Part shown: one piece after another, positions 16,828 through 25,877 of the stretch
How the letters are laid out: each line of letters begins with the position of its first letter
How positions within the stretch are numbered: the stretch's first letter is position 1
Source of the DNA: Bacteroidota bacterium
GTDB lineage: Bacteria; Bacteroidota; Bacteroidia; 2-12-FULL-35-15
Assembly: GCA_017303895.1 (NCBI GenBank)
Contig: JAFLBF010000001.1
Span: 620,001-684,000 of the forward strand
Reading direction: 5' to 3'
DNA: 64,000 nucleotides
The notes under the pieces: model-generated
What the model was told of the DNA's origin: nothing
What the model saw: the letters and a program-made list of their open reading frames with translations, nothing else
Databases searched by the model: none
Translations under genes and position numbers: made by a program

Positions 16828-17310
16828 TTAAAATATTAAATTTTGTTTGGAGCGTAAACTCTTTACATCTATTCTCACAGCCGTTTGTACTCCTTCTATG
16901 CTTTTTACCTTTTGGATAACATCTTCCACTTCATCGTCATCCATCTCACCACGTATAACAAAAAAGTAGGAGATCTGTTTTTGTTCCGGGATCAAATATT
17001 CCGTATCCGTTTCATGTCCTTCACCTGTTCCAAACAAGGTATTCTCAGCTCCGGCTAAAGATTTTGCTTCACTCAGGTTGGCGATCACCGCATAATCAAT
17101 GAATTCATTTTCATTATCAAAGTGGAAGAAAGAAAAGAAGGAAGGAGTGCTTTGTTTTTTTCCTTTGATCTCTAATGAATCCTGTTTTGTTAATTGAAGA
17201 TCCATTAAATTATTGATCGACCATGCCAAACGGTAATCTTTTTCATGAGAAACAATCCCGATCAGCACAAAATCATAATCAAATTCTATTTCAAGTGTAT
17301 GCTTTGCCAA
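16828..17310 (-). CDS. IPExxxVDY family protein
   Basis: A 160-residue protein of a Bacteroidota-specific family named for a short motif; here it reads IPEQKQISYFFVI (about residues 108-120), with Ile-Ser for the usual Val-Asp. The N-terminus LEIEFDYDFVLIGI and the acidic end region EMDDDEVEDV are also typical. The biochemical role is unknown; no membrane segment or signal peptide is seen. It is the first gene of the leftward run and directly precedes pyruvate kinase (22 bases). A -7 element TATATTTG lies 40-48 bases upstream. Confidence 0.75.
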   Translation of the reverse strand: MAKHTLEIEFDYDFVLIGIVSHEKDYRLAWSINNLMDLQLTKQDSLEIKGKKQSTPSFFSFFHFDNENEFIDYAVIANLSEAKSLAGAENTLFGTGEGHETDTEYLIPEQKQISYFFVIRGEMDDDEVEDVIQKVKSIEGVQTAVRIDVKSLRSKQNLIF

Positions 17311-17350
17311 ACAAGTGCAATTAAATCTTTGTAAAGATAAAAATCTATTG

Positions 17351-17358
17351 CAAATATA
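17351..17358 (-). promoter_or_regulatory. -7 element TATATTTG for the leftward pyk operon
   Basis: On the minus strand TATATTTG (TAnnTTTG) predicts transcription from about 17345, giving a leader of roughly 35 bases before the start at 17310. No good -33 TTTG was found. Confidence 0.5.
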
Positions 17359-17384
17359 AGGCGAAGGGGAGGTTAATTTTCTGC

Positions 17385-17415
17385 TTTTTATAGCACAAAT
17401 AAATCATTATATTTG
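17385..17415 (+). promoter_or_regulatory. Promoter of the biotin carrier gene, probably leaderless
   Basis: TTTT (17385-17388), a 19-base spacer and TATATTTG (17408-17415) match the Bacteroidota -33/-7 layout. Only four bases (CGAT) separate the -7 box from the ATG at 17420, so the transcript would begin at or next to the start codon. Confidence 0.6.
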
Positions 17416-17419
17416 CGAT

Positions 17420-17923
17420 ATGCTAAAAGTAAAAGTTAACAATAAGGAAGAACATACCGTTGTGTTTGATACGGACAACAACGGAAAGTTGAACAATGGT
17501 TCATTTGCATGGGATGTGATCGAGATAAAAAATGGGACATTTCATGTGATAAAAGACAATAAATCATATACTGTAGAGCTGTTGAAAGCGGAGCATGCCG
17601 AAAAATCATTTCTTGTGAAAGTAAATGGGAATAAGTATCAGCTGAACGTAAAAGATAAGTACGATGAGTTATTGAAGAGCCTTGGAATGGATAGTATGAA
17701 TTCCAGCAAGGTAAATGAGATCAAAGCACCGATGCCGGGATTGGTATTGGATATTCGTGTAAATGAAGGAGATACCGTACAAAAAGGAGATCCTATCCTA
17801 GTGTTGGAAGCCATGAAAATGGAGAATATTTTGAAATCGCCAACCGATGGTACGATCAAAAAGATCAATGTGAAAAAAGGTGTTGCTGTTGAGAAGAATC
17901 AGGTGTTGATCAATTTTGCTTAA
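17420..17923 (+). CDS. Biotin carboxyl carrier-type protein
   Basis: 167 residues carrying a biotin/lipoyl domain at the C-terminus (about 95-167): APMPGLVLDI, a hairpin, and the biotinylation site LEAMKMEN, with Lys about 131 the acceptor, then SPTDGTIKKINVKKGVAVEKNQVL. The N-terminal 90 residues resemble the linker domain found before the biotin domain in propionyl- or methylcrotonyl-CoA carboxylase alpha chains. It probably serves an acyl-CoA carboxylase or decarboxylase whose other subunits are not adjacent. The ATG is only four bases after the -7 box and no later Met precedes the conserved region. A superoxide dismutase gene follows 18 bases downstream. Confidence 0.88.
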   Translation: MLKVKVNNKEEHTVVFDTDNNGKLNNGSFAWDVIEIKNGTFHVIKDNKSYTVELLKAEHAEKSFLVKVNGNKYQLNVKDKYDELLKSLGMDSMNSSKVNEIKAPMPGLVLDIRVNEGDTVQKGDPILVLEAMKMENILKSPTDGTIKKINVKKGVAVEKNQVLINFA

Positions 17924-17941
17924 TCAATTATAGCAAGAAAC

Positions 17942-18694
17942 ATGGAAAATTCAAGAAGAGATTTTTTTAAGAAAGCCGCTGCTTTGGCAATGGGTGCAGT
18001 AGCAACAAGTACTGTTGTAAAAGCAGCAAATGCTACGACAACTTTTTTGGAAAAAGAAATGCTCTTGGATGGAGGAAAATATACTTTGCCTGCTTTGCCT
18101 TATGGATACGATGCTTTAGAGCCGCATATCGATAAGCTCACGATGGAGATCCATCATAGCAAACACCATCAGGCCTATGTGAATAATTTGAATAAAGCAC
18201 TTGAAACAGTTGATGGAAACGTGTTGGGAAGTCCGCAAACATTAGAGAATATTTTCAGTAAAATGCTTTTATTGCCTGCAGCTGTTAGAAACAATGCCGG
18301 TGGACATTATAATCATTCCTTGTTTTGGCAATTGATGAGTCCGAAAGGTGGAGGAGAGCCGAAAGGCAAATTAGGAGAGGCGATCAAAGCGCAGTTTGGT
18401 TCATTTGAAGAATTTAAAAAACAATTTGCCGATGCAGCTATGAAACGTTTTGGTTCGGGCTGGGCTTGGTTGGTAAAAAACAAAGAGGGCAAATTGGTAA
18501 TTAGTTCAACTGCTAATCAGGACAATCCATTGATGGTATTGCCGGAGATAGATGTAAAAGGAACCCCTGTTTTGGCGCTGGATGTATGGGAACATGCCTA
18601 TTATTTAAAGAATCAGAACAAGCGTGCCGACTATATTACTTCCTGGTGGAATGTGGTGAATTGGGAAACAGCGGAAGGGTTGTATAATTCGTAG
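17942..18694 (+). CDS. Tat-exported Fe/Mn superoxide dismutase
   Basis: 250 residues: a twin-arginine signal ([10 protein letters not shown], Arg5-Arg6) followed by a hydrophobic stretch to about residue 31, then a full SOD of about 205 residues. Metal ligands are visible: His71 ([11 protein letters not shown]), His in [10 protein letters not shown], and Asp and His in [10 protein letters not shown]. The Gln in NQDNPL and the Gly-Gly-His motif point to the Mn-type arrangement, though cambialistic enzymes look alike. The Tat signal means folded, metal-loaded enzyme would be exported to the periplasm or surface to remove superoxide there. It lies in one unit with the biotin carrier gene. Confidence 0.9.
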   Translation: MENSRRDFFKKAAALAMGAVATSTVVKAANATTTFLEKEMLLDGGKYTLPALPYGYDALEPHIDKLTMEIHHSKHHQAYVNNLNKALETVDGNVLGSPQTLENIFSKMLLLPAAVRNNAGGHYNHSLFWQLMSPKGGGEPKGKLGEAIKAQFGSFEEFKKQFADAAMKRFGSGWAWLVKNKEGKLVISSTANQDNPLMVLPEIDVKGTPVLALDVWEHAYYLKNQNKRADYITSWWNVVNWETAEGLYNS

Positions 18695-18707
18695 ATATAA
18701 AAAAATT

Positions 18708-18737
18708 AAAAAGCCTGCATTTGCAGGCTTTTTTTAT
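18708..18737. terminator. Bidirectional terminator between sod and the phosphatase gene
   Basis: AAGCCTGCA (18711-18719) pairs with TGCAGGCTT (18722-18730) around TT, flanked by A-run and T-run; it sits between convergent genes. Confidence 0.9.
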
Positions 18738-20914
18738 AATCTAATTCCAATGGCACACACATCATCTATCTGATCTAGACTGCCTTTCCATTTATCAAAT
18801 TCTTCTTCCAGAATTTGTTTTTGCTCTTCGGTGTTTTTGTCTTTGATCGTGAGCAACAATTTTTTTAGCCTGTTGCCTTTGAATTTTTTTCCGCTTTTAT
18901 TCTTGTAGATTTCTTCCCCTCCAAATTGGTCTTTATACCCATCGGTAAACAGATACACCATATCTCCTTTGTTTAATACCAACTGATGTTTCACATAGGG
19001 TTTGAAATCATCGAAGGCACCAATCGGTTGTTTGTCTCCTTCCACTTCTTCAATATCATCAGCATCTTTTCTTGCTACTAAAATGGAGTTGTTGGCTCCG
19101 GCAAATTCAAGTGCTATTTTATTCCCGGAATAAGCGAATGAGATCAAGGCAAGATCCATTCCATCATTTACGCTTTCTTCACTTTTGTCAAATTCCTGAA
19201 CAACGATCTCACGTGTTTTATTTAAAATTTCATCGGGCGAAGTGATGTTATGTTCGCGCACACTGCGGTTCATTCCGTTGTTGCAAATAACACTCACCAT
19301 TGCTCCGGGCACACCATGTCCTGTACAATCGCAGGCGGCAACTAGTATTTTATCGTTCTTGTGTTCCAGCCAGTAAAAATCTCCTGCCACAATATCTTTT
19401 GGTTTATAAATGATAAAGCTATCCGGAAGAAGTTTGTTAAATGTAGCCTTAGCTGGCAATACAGCTGCTTGTATCCGTTTGGCGTATTTAATGGAATCAA
19501 GAATTTCTTTGTTCTTTTCCATCACCAGCTCTTTTTGCTGAGCGATCAAATGCTTTTGTTTATTGGTAATACGGAAACGGTTATAAAGAAAAATAGAGAA
19601 TACTAAAAAGATGATCAAACCAATGGTAACAGAGATCAGAATAATGTTCTGTTGTTTTTGTTCGGCAACAGCGATTGCTTTTTGTGTACTTAATTCCTGT
19701 TCGTGAAGGGATGTCTGAATAGCTTGTTCCTTGTCGAAATCATATTGCGACTCCAATTTGCCGATAGCTTTCATGTTCTCGCTATTATTTAAACTATCTT
19801 TTACAGCGATCATTTGTCTTAAATATAACAAGGCGTTCTTAGTATCTCCTTTTTGTTCGAGATACCCCGAAAGGTTTCTGCTGGTTGTTATTAAATAGCC
19901 GGGTTTTGAATGTTTCAAAGCAAGCGCATGTGCTTTTTTCCAATAGCTGATGCTTTCAGTGGATTTGTCCATTTTTTTGTATACAACACCAAGATTGATC
20001 AGTGAGTTGATCTGAAAATCGATACTGTTACATTCAATACTATTTTCAAGTGCTTCTTGAAAATACTTGTTTGCAAGATCCAGTTTGTTGGCATCGTTAT
20101 AGATGTTTCCAATAATGTTATTCACCCATGCTTGTCCGTCTAATGAATTTACCTTTTTGTAAAGCTCAAGTGACCGGTTGAGGGAAAGTAAGGCATAATC
20201 AGTATTGCCTCTTTTGTTTTGCAACATACCGATGTTGGCTAGCGTATTCGCTGTCCCGTATTGATCATTTACTTTGCGGAAAGACTCCAATGCATCATTA
20301 TAAAGCTTCTCTGCTTCATCGTATTTTTCGTTGCCGTAATAACATCCCGCCCATTCAATACCGATCCAACCCAAGCGGGAATATTCATTGGGATTGTTCT
20401 TCATGATCTCTTTGGCTTCGGCAACATGTTTTTCAAAGTTTTTTAATTCCCCAATTTCACAATATAAGCGGGAAATAAAAATGAGATTATCCGTTAAGCC
20501 GTGAAGTCCTAAGGCTTTTTCCTGTGCTTTTTCAGACACACTCATTTGTTTGTATACGGCAATGGATTGAAACCAGTATTCCAAAGCTTCTTTATGCTTT
20601 CCCATTTCATAATAGATCTCACCGGTGTTGATGAGGGAAAGGGCTTCTCCGTGTAAGAAATTTATTTGACGACTTAATAGCGTTGCTTCTTTTGCCTTTA
20701 AAATGGCTTTGTTTGGGTTATTGCCTTTAATATCTCTTGCGATGTTACACAGCGCGAAAACTCTAGTTGTATCGGGTGTTTGTTTGTTGGTAACCAAATT
20801 TTCGAGTGAATCGGTAAGTGGAACTTGTGCGTACAAATTGGCGCATACAACCATAAAAAAAACCGTTGAAAACAGTTTGATCTTTTGAAGGAGGATCTGA
20901 GCGTATACCTGCAT
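18734..20914 (-). CDS. TPR-containing SpoIIE-type (PP2C) serine phosphatase
   Basis: 726 residues. Signal sequence at the N-terminus (LFSTVFFMVVCANLYAQ), then 7-8 TPR units in the periplasm (about 60-390, with many A-x-x-x-Y and YxxxGxxxxA patterns), a coiled stretch, one membrane helix (about 435-455, IILISVTIGLIIFLVFSIFL), a coiled linker KNKEILDSIKYAKRIQAAVLP, and a cytoplasmic SpoIIE/PP2C domain with AGDFYWLE, CDCTGHGVPGAMVS and LFTDGYKDQFGG, which contain the metal-binding Asp residues. This is a common Bacteroidota receptor-like phosphatase, probably opposing an anti-sigma kinase. The ATG at 20914 is chosen over an in-frame ATG at 20962 because it places the signal peptide near the N-terminus. 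Confidence 0.88.
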   Translation of the reverse strand: MQVYAQILLQKIKLFSTVFFMVVCANLYAQVPLTDSLENLVTNKQTPDTTRVFALCNIARDIKGNNPNKAILKAKEATLLSRQINFLHGEALSLINTGEIYYEMGKHKEALEYWFQSIAVYKQMSVSEKAQEKALGLHGLTDNLIFISRLYCEIGELKNFEKHVAEAKEIMKNNPNEYSRLGWIGIEWAGCYYGNEKYDEAEKLYNDALESFRKVNDQYGTANTLANIGMLQNKRGNTDYALLSLNRSLELYKKVNSLDGQAWVNNIIGNIYNDANKLDLANKYFQEALENSIECNSIDFQINSLINLGVVYKKMDKSTESISYWKKAHALALKHSKPGYLITTSRNLSGYLEQKGDTKNALLYLRQMIAVKDSLNNSENMKAIGKLESQYDFDKEQAIQTSLHEQELSTQKAIAVAEQKQQNIILISVTIGLIIFLVFSIFLYNRFRITNKQKHLIAQQKELVMEKNKEILDSIKYAKRIQAAVLPAKATFNKLLPDSFIIYKPKDIVAGDFYWLEHKNDKILVAACDCTGHGVPGAMVSVICNNGMNRSVREHNITSPDEILNKTREIVVQEFDKSEESVNDGMDLALISFAYSGNKIALEFAGANNSILVARKDADDIEEVEGDKQPIGAFDDFKPYVKHQLVLNKGDMVYLFTDGYKDQFGGEEIYKNKSGKKFKGNRLKKLLLTIKDKNTEEQKQILEEEFDKWKGSLDQIDDVCAIGIRL

Positions 20915-20992
20915 GTTTGTTTGAATCAGGTTAAATGTAAATAAAAAAATAGAAAAACACACTTAATAGAGTATTCATAAAGGCAGTAAATA

Positions 20993-21030
20993 AAAAAGGA
21001 ATGATCGCATTCGCTCTCATTCCTTTTCTT
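20993..21030 (-). terminator. Terminator downstream of tRNA-Asn
   Basis: AAAAAGGAATGA (20993-21004) pairs with TCATTCCTTTT (21017-21027). In leftward reading it follows the tRNA directly and ends in a T-run. Confidence 0.75.
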
Positions 21031-21036
21031 TTTTTG

Positions 21037-21110
21037 CTCCCCCTCCTGGGCTCGAACCAGGGACCCCATGATTAACAGTCATGTGCTCTAACCAGCTGAG
21101 CTAAGGAGGA
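21037..21110 (-). tRNA. tRNA-Asn (anticodon GTT)
   Basis: On the minus strand a 74-base cloverleaf: 7-bp acceptor stem TCCTCCT with AGGGGGA, D arm GCTCAGCTGGTTAGAGC, anticodon stem CATGA/TCATG with loop CTGTTAA (anticodon GTT), T arm CCTGG-TTCGAGC-CCAGG and discriminator G. The 3' CCA is not encoded. A terminator follows within 10 bases. Confidence 0.96.
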
Positions 21111-21189
21111 ATTTATTCTGGTTAATACTTTTTTGATAATTGCCTCAAAAAAGGAGTGCAATATTAGTATGTTCTTATGAAATATGCAA

Positions 21190-21197
21190 TATATTTG
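21190..21197 (+). promoter_or_regulatory. -7 element TATATTTG for the sugar kinase gene
   Basis: TATATTTG predicts a start near 21203 and a 20-base leader to the ATG at 21224. It lies downstream of an alternative in-frame ATG at 21140, ruling that one out. Confidence 0.5.
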
Positions 21198-21223
21198 TGC
21201 AAAATTTTTTTAAAAAACAGATT

Positions 21224-22147
21224 ATGAGCTTATTAGTTGTAGGTACCGTTGCATTTGATGCTATTGAAACCCCTTTCGGAAAGACCGATAAAATCCTTGG
21301 AGGAGCTGCCACATACATTTCTTTGGCTGCTTCTTATTATACAAAAAACATCAATTTGATCTCGGTTGTAGGAGGTGATTTCCCTGCTGAGCACGTTGCC
21401 ATGCTGAATAAGCACAGTGTAAATACCGATGGTTTACAGATCCTAAAAGATCAAAAAACTTTCTTTTGGGCAGGGAAATATCATAATGATATGAATACCC
21501 GCGATACCATCACCACTGAATTGAATGTATTAGAAACATTTAATCCTGTTGTTCCGGATGCTTACCAGGATTGTGAATTTTTAATGTTAGGGAACTTGGT
21601 GCCGAAAGTGCAACAACAGGTGATCAAACAATTGAAAAACCGTCCGAAATTGATCGCATTGGATACGATGAACTTTTGGATGGACATTGCTTTGAACGAC
21701 TTGAAAGAAACATTAACGATGGTGGATGTATTAACCATCAATGATTCTGAAGCCCGTCAGTTATCAGGAGAATATTCATTGGTAAAAGCTGCTCAGAAGA
21801 TCCTGGAAATGGGGCCTAAATATTTGATCATTAAAAAAGGAGAACATGGAGCATTGTTGTTCAATAAAGAACAGGTATTCTTTGCTCCAGCATTGCCTTT
21901 AGAAGATGTGTTTGACCCAACAGGAGCAGGAGATAGCTTTGCAGGTGGATTTATTGGTTATTTGGCAGAAACAAAGGATATCTCTTTTGACAATATGAAA
22001 CGTGCTATCATTTTTGGTTCAGCAACGGCTTCTTTTTGTGTAGAGAAATTCGGAACAGAGAATTTGGTTAGCCTAACACAAGAACAAGTAGATGCACGTG
22101 TGCAAGAGTTTGTTGACCTTGTACAATTTGACATTGCATTGGTATAA
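21224..22147 (+). CDS. PfkB family carbohydrate kinase
   Basis: 307 residues from the ATG at 21224 (MSLLVVGTVAFDAIETPFG). Cytosolic ATP-dependent kinase of the ribokinase/PfkB group. The N-terminal sugar-binding region has GGAATYISLAAS and VVGGDFP; the C-terminal signature DPTGAGDSFAGGFIGYLA carries the catalytic Asp and the anion hole, preceded by LIIKKGEHGALLF. It resembles the subgroup annotated in Bacteroidota simply as sugar kinase; the phosphorylated sugar (or nucleoside) cannot be told. The tRNA-Asn gene is transcribed away from it, and a terminator follows, so it is monocistronic. Confidence 0.9.
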   Translation: MSLLVVGTVAFDAIETPFGKTDKILGGAATYISLAASYYTKNINLISVVGGDFPAEHVAMLNKHSVNTDGLQILKDQKTFFWAGKYHNDMNTRDTITTELNVLETFNPVVPDAYQDCEFLMLGNLVPKVQQQVIKQLKNRPKLIALDTMNFWMDIALNDLKETLTMVDVLTINDSEARQLSGEYSLVKAAQKILEMGPKYLIIKKGEHGALLFNKEQVFFAPALPLEDVFDPTGAGDSFAGGFIGYLAETKDISFDNMKRAIIFGSATASFCVEKFGTENLVSLTQEQVDARVQEFVDLVQFDIALV

Positions 22148-22170
22148 ACAAGAATCAGTCTATTGCTTAT

Positions 22171-22208
22171 AAAAGCCTTCCGCTTCATTGCCGGGAGGCT
22201 TTTTTTTC
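22171..22208 (+). terminator. Rho-independent terminator after the sugar kinase
   Basis: AAGCCTTCC pairs with GGGAGGCTT (one T-G pair) around an 11-base loop, with A-run before and TTTTTTT after. Confidence 0.85.
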
Positions 22209-22280
22209 TAAGAATTAAAATTGGAACACCGTTTTACCTCTCCAATGTGCCAACAATAAATATTTGTCGAAATTTTAAGG

Positions 22281-22309
22281 CTTGTATGCTTTAATATTTT
22301 GTAGTTTTG
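22281..22309 (+). promoter_or_regulatory. Putative promoter of kup
   Basis: CTTG (22281-22284), a 17-base spacer and TAGTTTTG (22302-22309). It covers the in-frame TTG at 22307, so translation must begin later, at the ATG at 22331. Confidence 0.45.
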
Positions 22310-22330
22310 CTCGCTTTTTATTCCTTTCAA

Positions 22331-24289
22331 ATGGCAACCAACGGACATCATAATGCACATAAGCTCTCGGCAGCAGGTTTATTAGTAACGCTTGGAATTA
22401 TTTATGGTGATATTGGAACATCACCATTATATGTATTAAAAGCAATTGTTGGAGATCATCCTATCAATGCCGACACTGTTAAAGGAGCCATCTCTTGTAT
22501 TTTTTGGACGCTGACACTTCAAACAACTCTTAAGTATGTCATTCTTACTCTTCGTGCTGATAATAAAGGTGAGGGAGGAATATTCTCTTTATATACACTT
22601 GTTAGAAGAGCAAAGATCAAATGGCTATTGTTCCCAGCTATTATTGGCGGTAGTACACTTTTAGCGGATGGAATTATTACTCCTCCAATTTCAGTGGCAT
22701 CGGCAATTGAAGGGTTAAAAGGATTGAATCCCAATATCAATACTGTTCCTATCATTATTGCGATCTTAACAGCCTTATTTGTTATTCAACAGTTTGGAAC
22801 AAAATTCATCGGTAAATTTTTTGGTCCCGTGATGCTTGTTTGGTTCCTCATGTTAGGAATTCTAGGGGTTACTCAGATGTTTACCAATATTAACATATTA
22901 GGCGCTCTTAATCCTTATTATGCATATAAACTGTTGTTTGGACACCCTGAAGGATTTCTTGTTTTAGGAGCAGTATTCTTGTGTACAACAGGTGCTGAAG
23001 CCTTGTATTCTGATCTAGGACATTGCGGTAAAGAGAACATTCGTATTAGCTGGATATTTGTAAAACTGATGCTTGTTTTAAATTATTTTGGTCAAGGAGC
23101 CTGGTTAATTTCACATGAAGGACAAACGTTAACACAGGTAGGGGAGCTTAATCCATTTTATGGAATAATGCCGCAATGGTTTGTGGGGACCGGTATTATT
23201 ATTGCAACTTTAGCAGCGATCGTTGCGAGTCAGGCCTTGATCAGTGGCTCGTTTACTTTGATCAATGAGGCAATGCGTTTAAATTTCTGGCCAAAAGTAA
23301 AGATCAAATATCCTACCGTATTAAAAGGGCAATTGTATATTCCTTCACTTAATTGGTTGTTGTGGGCAGGTTGTTTAGGTGTTGTGATCTATTTCCAGGA
23401 ATCATCTAACATGGAGGCCGCCTACGGTTTAGCCATTGTTTTAACAATGTTAATGACCACTACGTTATTAGCATATTACATGATCCTTAAACGCTACAAT
23501 TCTATTTTTATAATAGTTACAGTTGCCATGTATGCCGTAATTGAGGTGTCTTTTCTGATCGCTAATTTAAGTAAGTTTACTCATGGCGGATGGATCACCT
23601 TATTGATCGCTTCTGTACTTATTAGTGTTATGTTGATCTGGTATTATGCCCGTAAGATCCGTAACCGTTATGTGGAGTTTGTAAAGTTGACAGATTATTT
23701 ACCTGTGTTGGAGGATCTGAGTCGCGACTTAAGTGTTCCGAAATATGCAACACACCTAGTGTATTTAACGAGTGCAAATAACAGAGAAGAGATCGAATCG
23801 AAGATCATTTATTCCATCATGCAAAAACAACCGAAGCGTGCCGATATCTATTGGTTTGTGCATGTGGATGTAGTGGATGAGCCTTATCGTATGGAATATA
23901 AAGTATGTGAGTTCATTCATGATGATGTTATCCGTATCGATTTCAAATTAGGATTCCGTGTGGCGCCTCGTATTAATTTGATGTTCCGTAAAGTGGTAGA
24001 AGACTTGGTGAAGAACAAAGAAGTGGATATCACTAGCCGTTATAAATCATTAAATAAAAACAACATCATTGGCGATTTTCGCTTTATTGTGATCGAGAAA
24101 TTCTTGTCGTATGAGAACGAATTGCCGGTGATTGAAAAAGTTGTTTTGGATGTTCATGCCTTCTTAAAACACTTAAGTTTGTCAGAAGCAAAAGCGTTTG
24201 GCTTGGATACCAGTTCGGTTACAACAGAAACGGTTCCGTTGATACTTGCTCCTCCAAAAGAGTTGAATCTAAAACGAATTGTGGATTAG
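22331..24289 (+). CDS. kup: KUP/HAK/KT family potassium transporter
   Basis: 652 residues. Inner-membrane potassium uptake by proton symport. The family signature is at the start: LGIIYGDIGTSPLYVLKAIVG (about residues 23-43), then GEGGIFSLYTL and ITPPISVASAIEGL. About twelve hydrophobic segments reach residue 430, followed by a cytoplasmic C-terminal domain of about 200 residues, as in E. coli Kup (622). Start chosen at ATG 22331 because the upstream TTG lies in the promoter. Its stop overlaps by 4 bases the stop of the convergent gene on the other strand, with no terminator visible between. Confidence 0.95.
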   Translation: MATNGHHNAHKLSAAGLLVTLGIIYGDIGTSPLYVLKAIVGDHPINADTVKGAISCIFWTLTLQTTLKYVILTLRADNKGEGGIFSLYTLVRRAKIKWLLFPAIIGGSTLLADGIITPPISVASAIEGLKGLNPNINTVPIIIAILTALFVIQQFGTKFIGKFFGPVMLVWFLMLGILGVTQMFTNINILGALNPYYAYKLLFGHPEGFLVLGAVFLCTTGAEALYSDLGHCGKENIRISWIFVKLMLVLNYFGQGAWLISHEGQTLTQVGELNPFYGIMPQWFVGTGIIIATLAAIVASQALISGSFTLINEAMRLNFWPKVKIKYPTVLKGQLYIPSLNWLLWAGCLGVVIYFQESSNMEAAYGLAIVLTMLMTTTLLAYYMILKRYNSIFIIVTVAMYAVIEVSFLIANLSKFTHGGWITLLIASVLISVMLIWYYARKIRNRYVEFVKLTDYLPVLEDLSRDLSVPKYATHLVYLTSANNREEIESKIIYSIMQKQPKRADIYWFVHVDVVDEPYRMEYKVCEFIHDDVIRIDFKLGFRVAPRINLMFRKVVEDLVKNKEVDITSRYKSLNKNNIIGDFRFIVIEKFLSYENELPVIEKVVLDVHAFLKHLSLSEAKAFGLDTSSVTTETVPLILAPPKELNLKRIVD

Positions 24290-25851
24290 TGCATGTGTGC
24301 GTTTGAGGCTTCAAACGTATGCTGCTTCATAAATTTCTCCTTTTTAATATCCATAAAGCTACGGTTATCGATCTTGCTTTCTAACCAGGAGATAAGGTCG
24401 AATAAGCTTAGTGCATTTTTCTCGATCTTGTTGCTGGTTGCACTTTCAATGTTTGCTTTTAACTGCTTGAAAGCATTGAGTTGTTCCGGAGAATTCTTTT
24501 TACGGATATCAGAGTTCTTTAGGAAGTTCAATATCTGTTTTTCAAATTCATGCAATTTGTTTCTTCTTAAAAGTAAGCGGTAAGTAGTGCGGATACGGTA
24601 ATCCATTAATTCAATATTCCCCAATTCGTAATAAATGATCAAGCTGAGAATGTGGGAGAAACAATAAATATCACTTCTGAAATTACTTTCCGGCTGATTC
24701 AATAATTTATTGATATGCTGATTAGCTAATCGATATTCCTCCAATGCAATGTAGATATACGCTAAAGCATAGTTGTGTAAAAGCTTTTCTTTTTCGATCA
24801 CTTTTGTTGGTGCAATTTGCTCATACAACAATTCTAACTTTTTACCGATCTTCAATGCCTTTTCAAATTCCCCCATCGGAATGTAAACGAAGAGTTTTAA
24901 GTTCTCGGTAAGTACCTCGTAATACTTGTTGATGTGTCCGTATTCTTTAACGAATGCATCCATTTTTTCGATGGTTGAAAAGAGCTCATCATAACGCATT
25001 AAACTGAGCTCATTCACGGCTTTGTTTCTAAGAATACCGATGTATGCAAAGGGCTTCACAGAGGCCATGTGTTTATTCTGTTCAAACAGATCTACATTTT
25101 CCTGTAACAAACTTTCTGCATTTGCCTGCTCATTGAGCGTGAACAAGAAATTCGATTGCATTAAATTCCTGTAGAATTGTGCATTGAATGTAGAAAGTAA
25201 GCTATTGCTGTTTGATTTCGATTCTTCAAATATCTTTTGATATTCCAATACATCTTCATCGTTACGGGTAAGTCCCGTATACAAGGCTTTGGCTCTTAAT
25301 TTTTGGTATAAGTGTTTATAGCCTATGATCTTTTTCTTTTTATCGATGCTGTCATATAGCTCATCAAAATAGCTATTGACAAGTTCCAGATAATTTTCAG
25401 GTTTGGCTTCTTCCACTAGCAATACAATATCCCAATCAATGATCTCCTCCATGAATTCATACAATTCATATTGTTTGGCAATAGCTTTGGCTTTTACAAG
25501 CATTTTTTTGGCAACACCCGGCAAGTTTTTATTATAAAGGATCTCAACATGATTCAGCATGCTGCGCAGATCACTCTTTACGTTGGAATGATAGGATTCT
25601 AAACTTTTTAAAATGAATTTGAACAGATAGTTTTTTGTTACTGAAAAATTCAAAAGAACAGGATCGCCTTTAAATTTACGAACCAGATCCTTTTCACTGT
25701 ATTCTTTCTGTCTGTCAATGGCATCAAAGATCTTGATGTATTTATTTTGCCCACCAACAGCATGTACACCGGCCTGCTTTTTTATATAGCCTTTTTCCGG
25801 TGCCGACAACGACTTGATAAGCAAAAACAAACTATTGTTTGTAGATGACAT
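24286..25851 (-). CDS. Helical-repeat protein of unknown function
   Basis: 521 residues with no signal peptide or membrane helix, so probably cytosolic. Sequence is almost wholly alpha-helical with TPR-like spacing of Tyr, Leu and Ala, and an N-terminal region (LIKSLSAPEKGYIKKQAG, then FDAIDRQKEYSEKDLVRKF) that I remember from a widespread uncharacterised Bacteroidota family. The middle is rich in Lys, Glu and Asn. It is monocistronic, preceded on the minus strand by TATATTTG at 25878-25885, and convergent with kup. No catalytic motif is visible. Confidence 0.75.
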   Translation of the reverse strand: MSSTNNSLFLLIKSLSAPEKGYIKKQAGVHAVGGQNKYIKIFDAIDRQKEYSEKDLVRKFKGDPVLLNFSVTKNYLFKFILKSLESYHSNVKSDLRSMLNHVEILYNKNLPGVAKKMLVKAKAIAKQYELYEFMEEIIDWDIVLLVEEAKPENYLELVNSYFDELYDSIDKKKKIIGYKHLYQKLRAKALYTGLTRNDEDVLEYQKIFEESKSNSNSLLSTFNAQFYRNLMQSNFLFTLNEQANAESLLQENVDLFEQNKHMASVKPFAYIGILRNKAVNELSLMRYDELFSTIEKMDAFVKEYGHINKYYEVLTENLKLFVYIPMGEFEKALKIGKKLELLYEQIAPTKVIEKEKLLHNYALAYIYIALEEYRLANQHINKLLNQPESNFRSDIYCFSHILSLIIYYELGNIELMDYRIRTTYRLLLRRNKLHEFEKQILNFLKNSDIRKKNSPEQLNAFKQLKANIESATSNKIEKNALSLFDLISWLESKIDNRSFMDIKKEKFMKQHTFEASNAHMH

Positions 25852-25877
25852 TTTAATACATTTAGTTTAGAGATATG

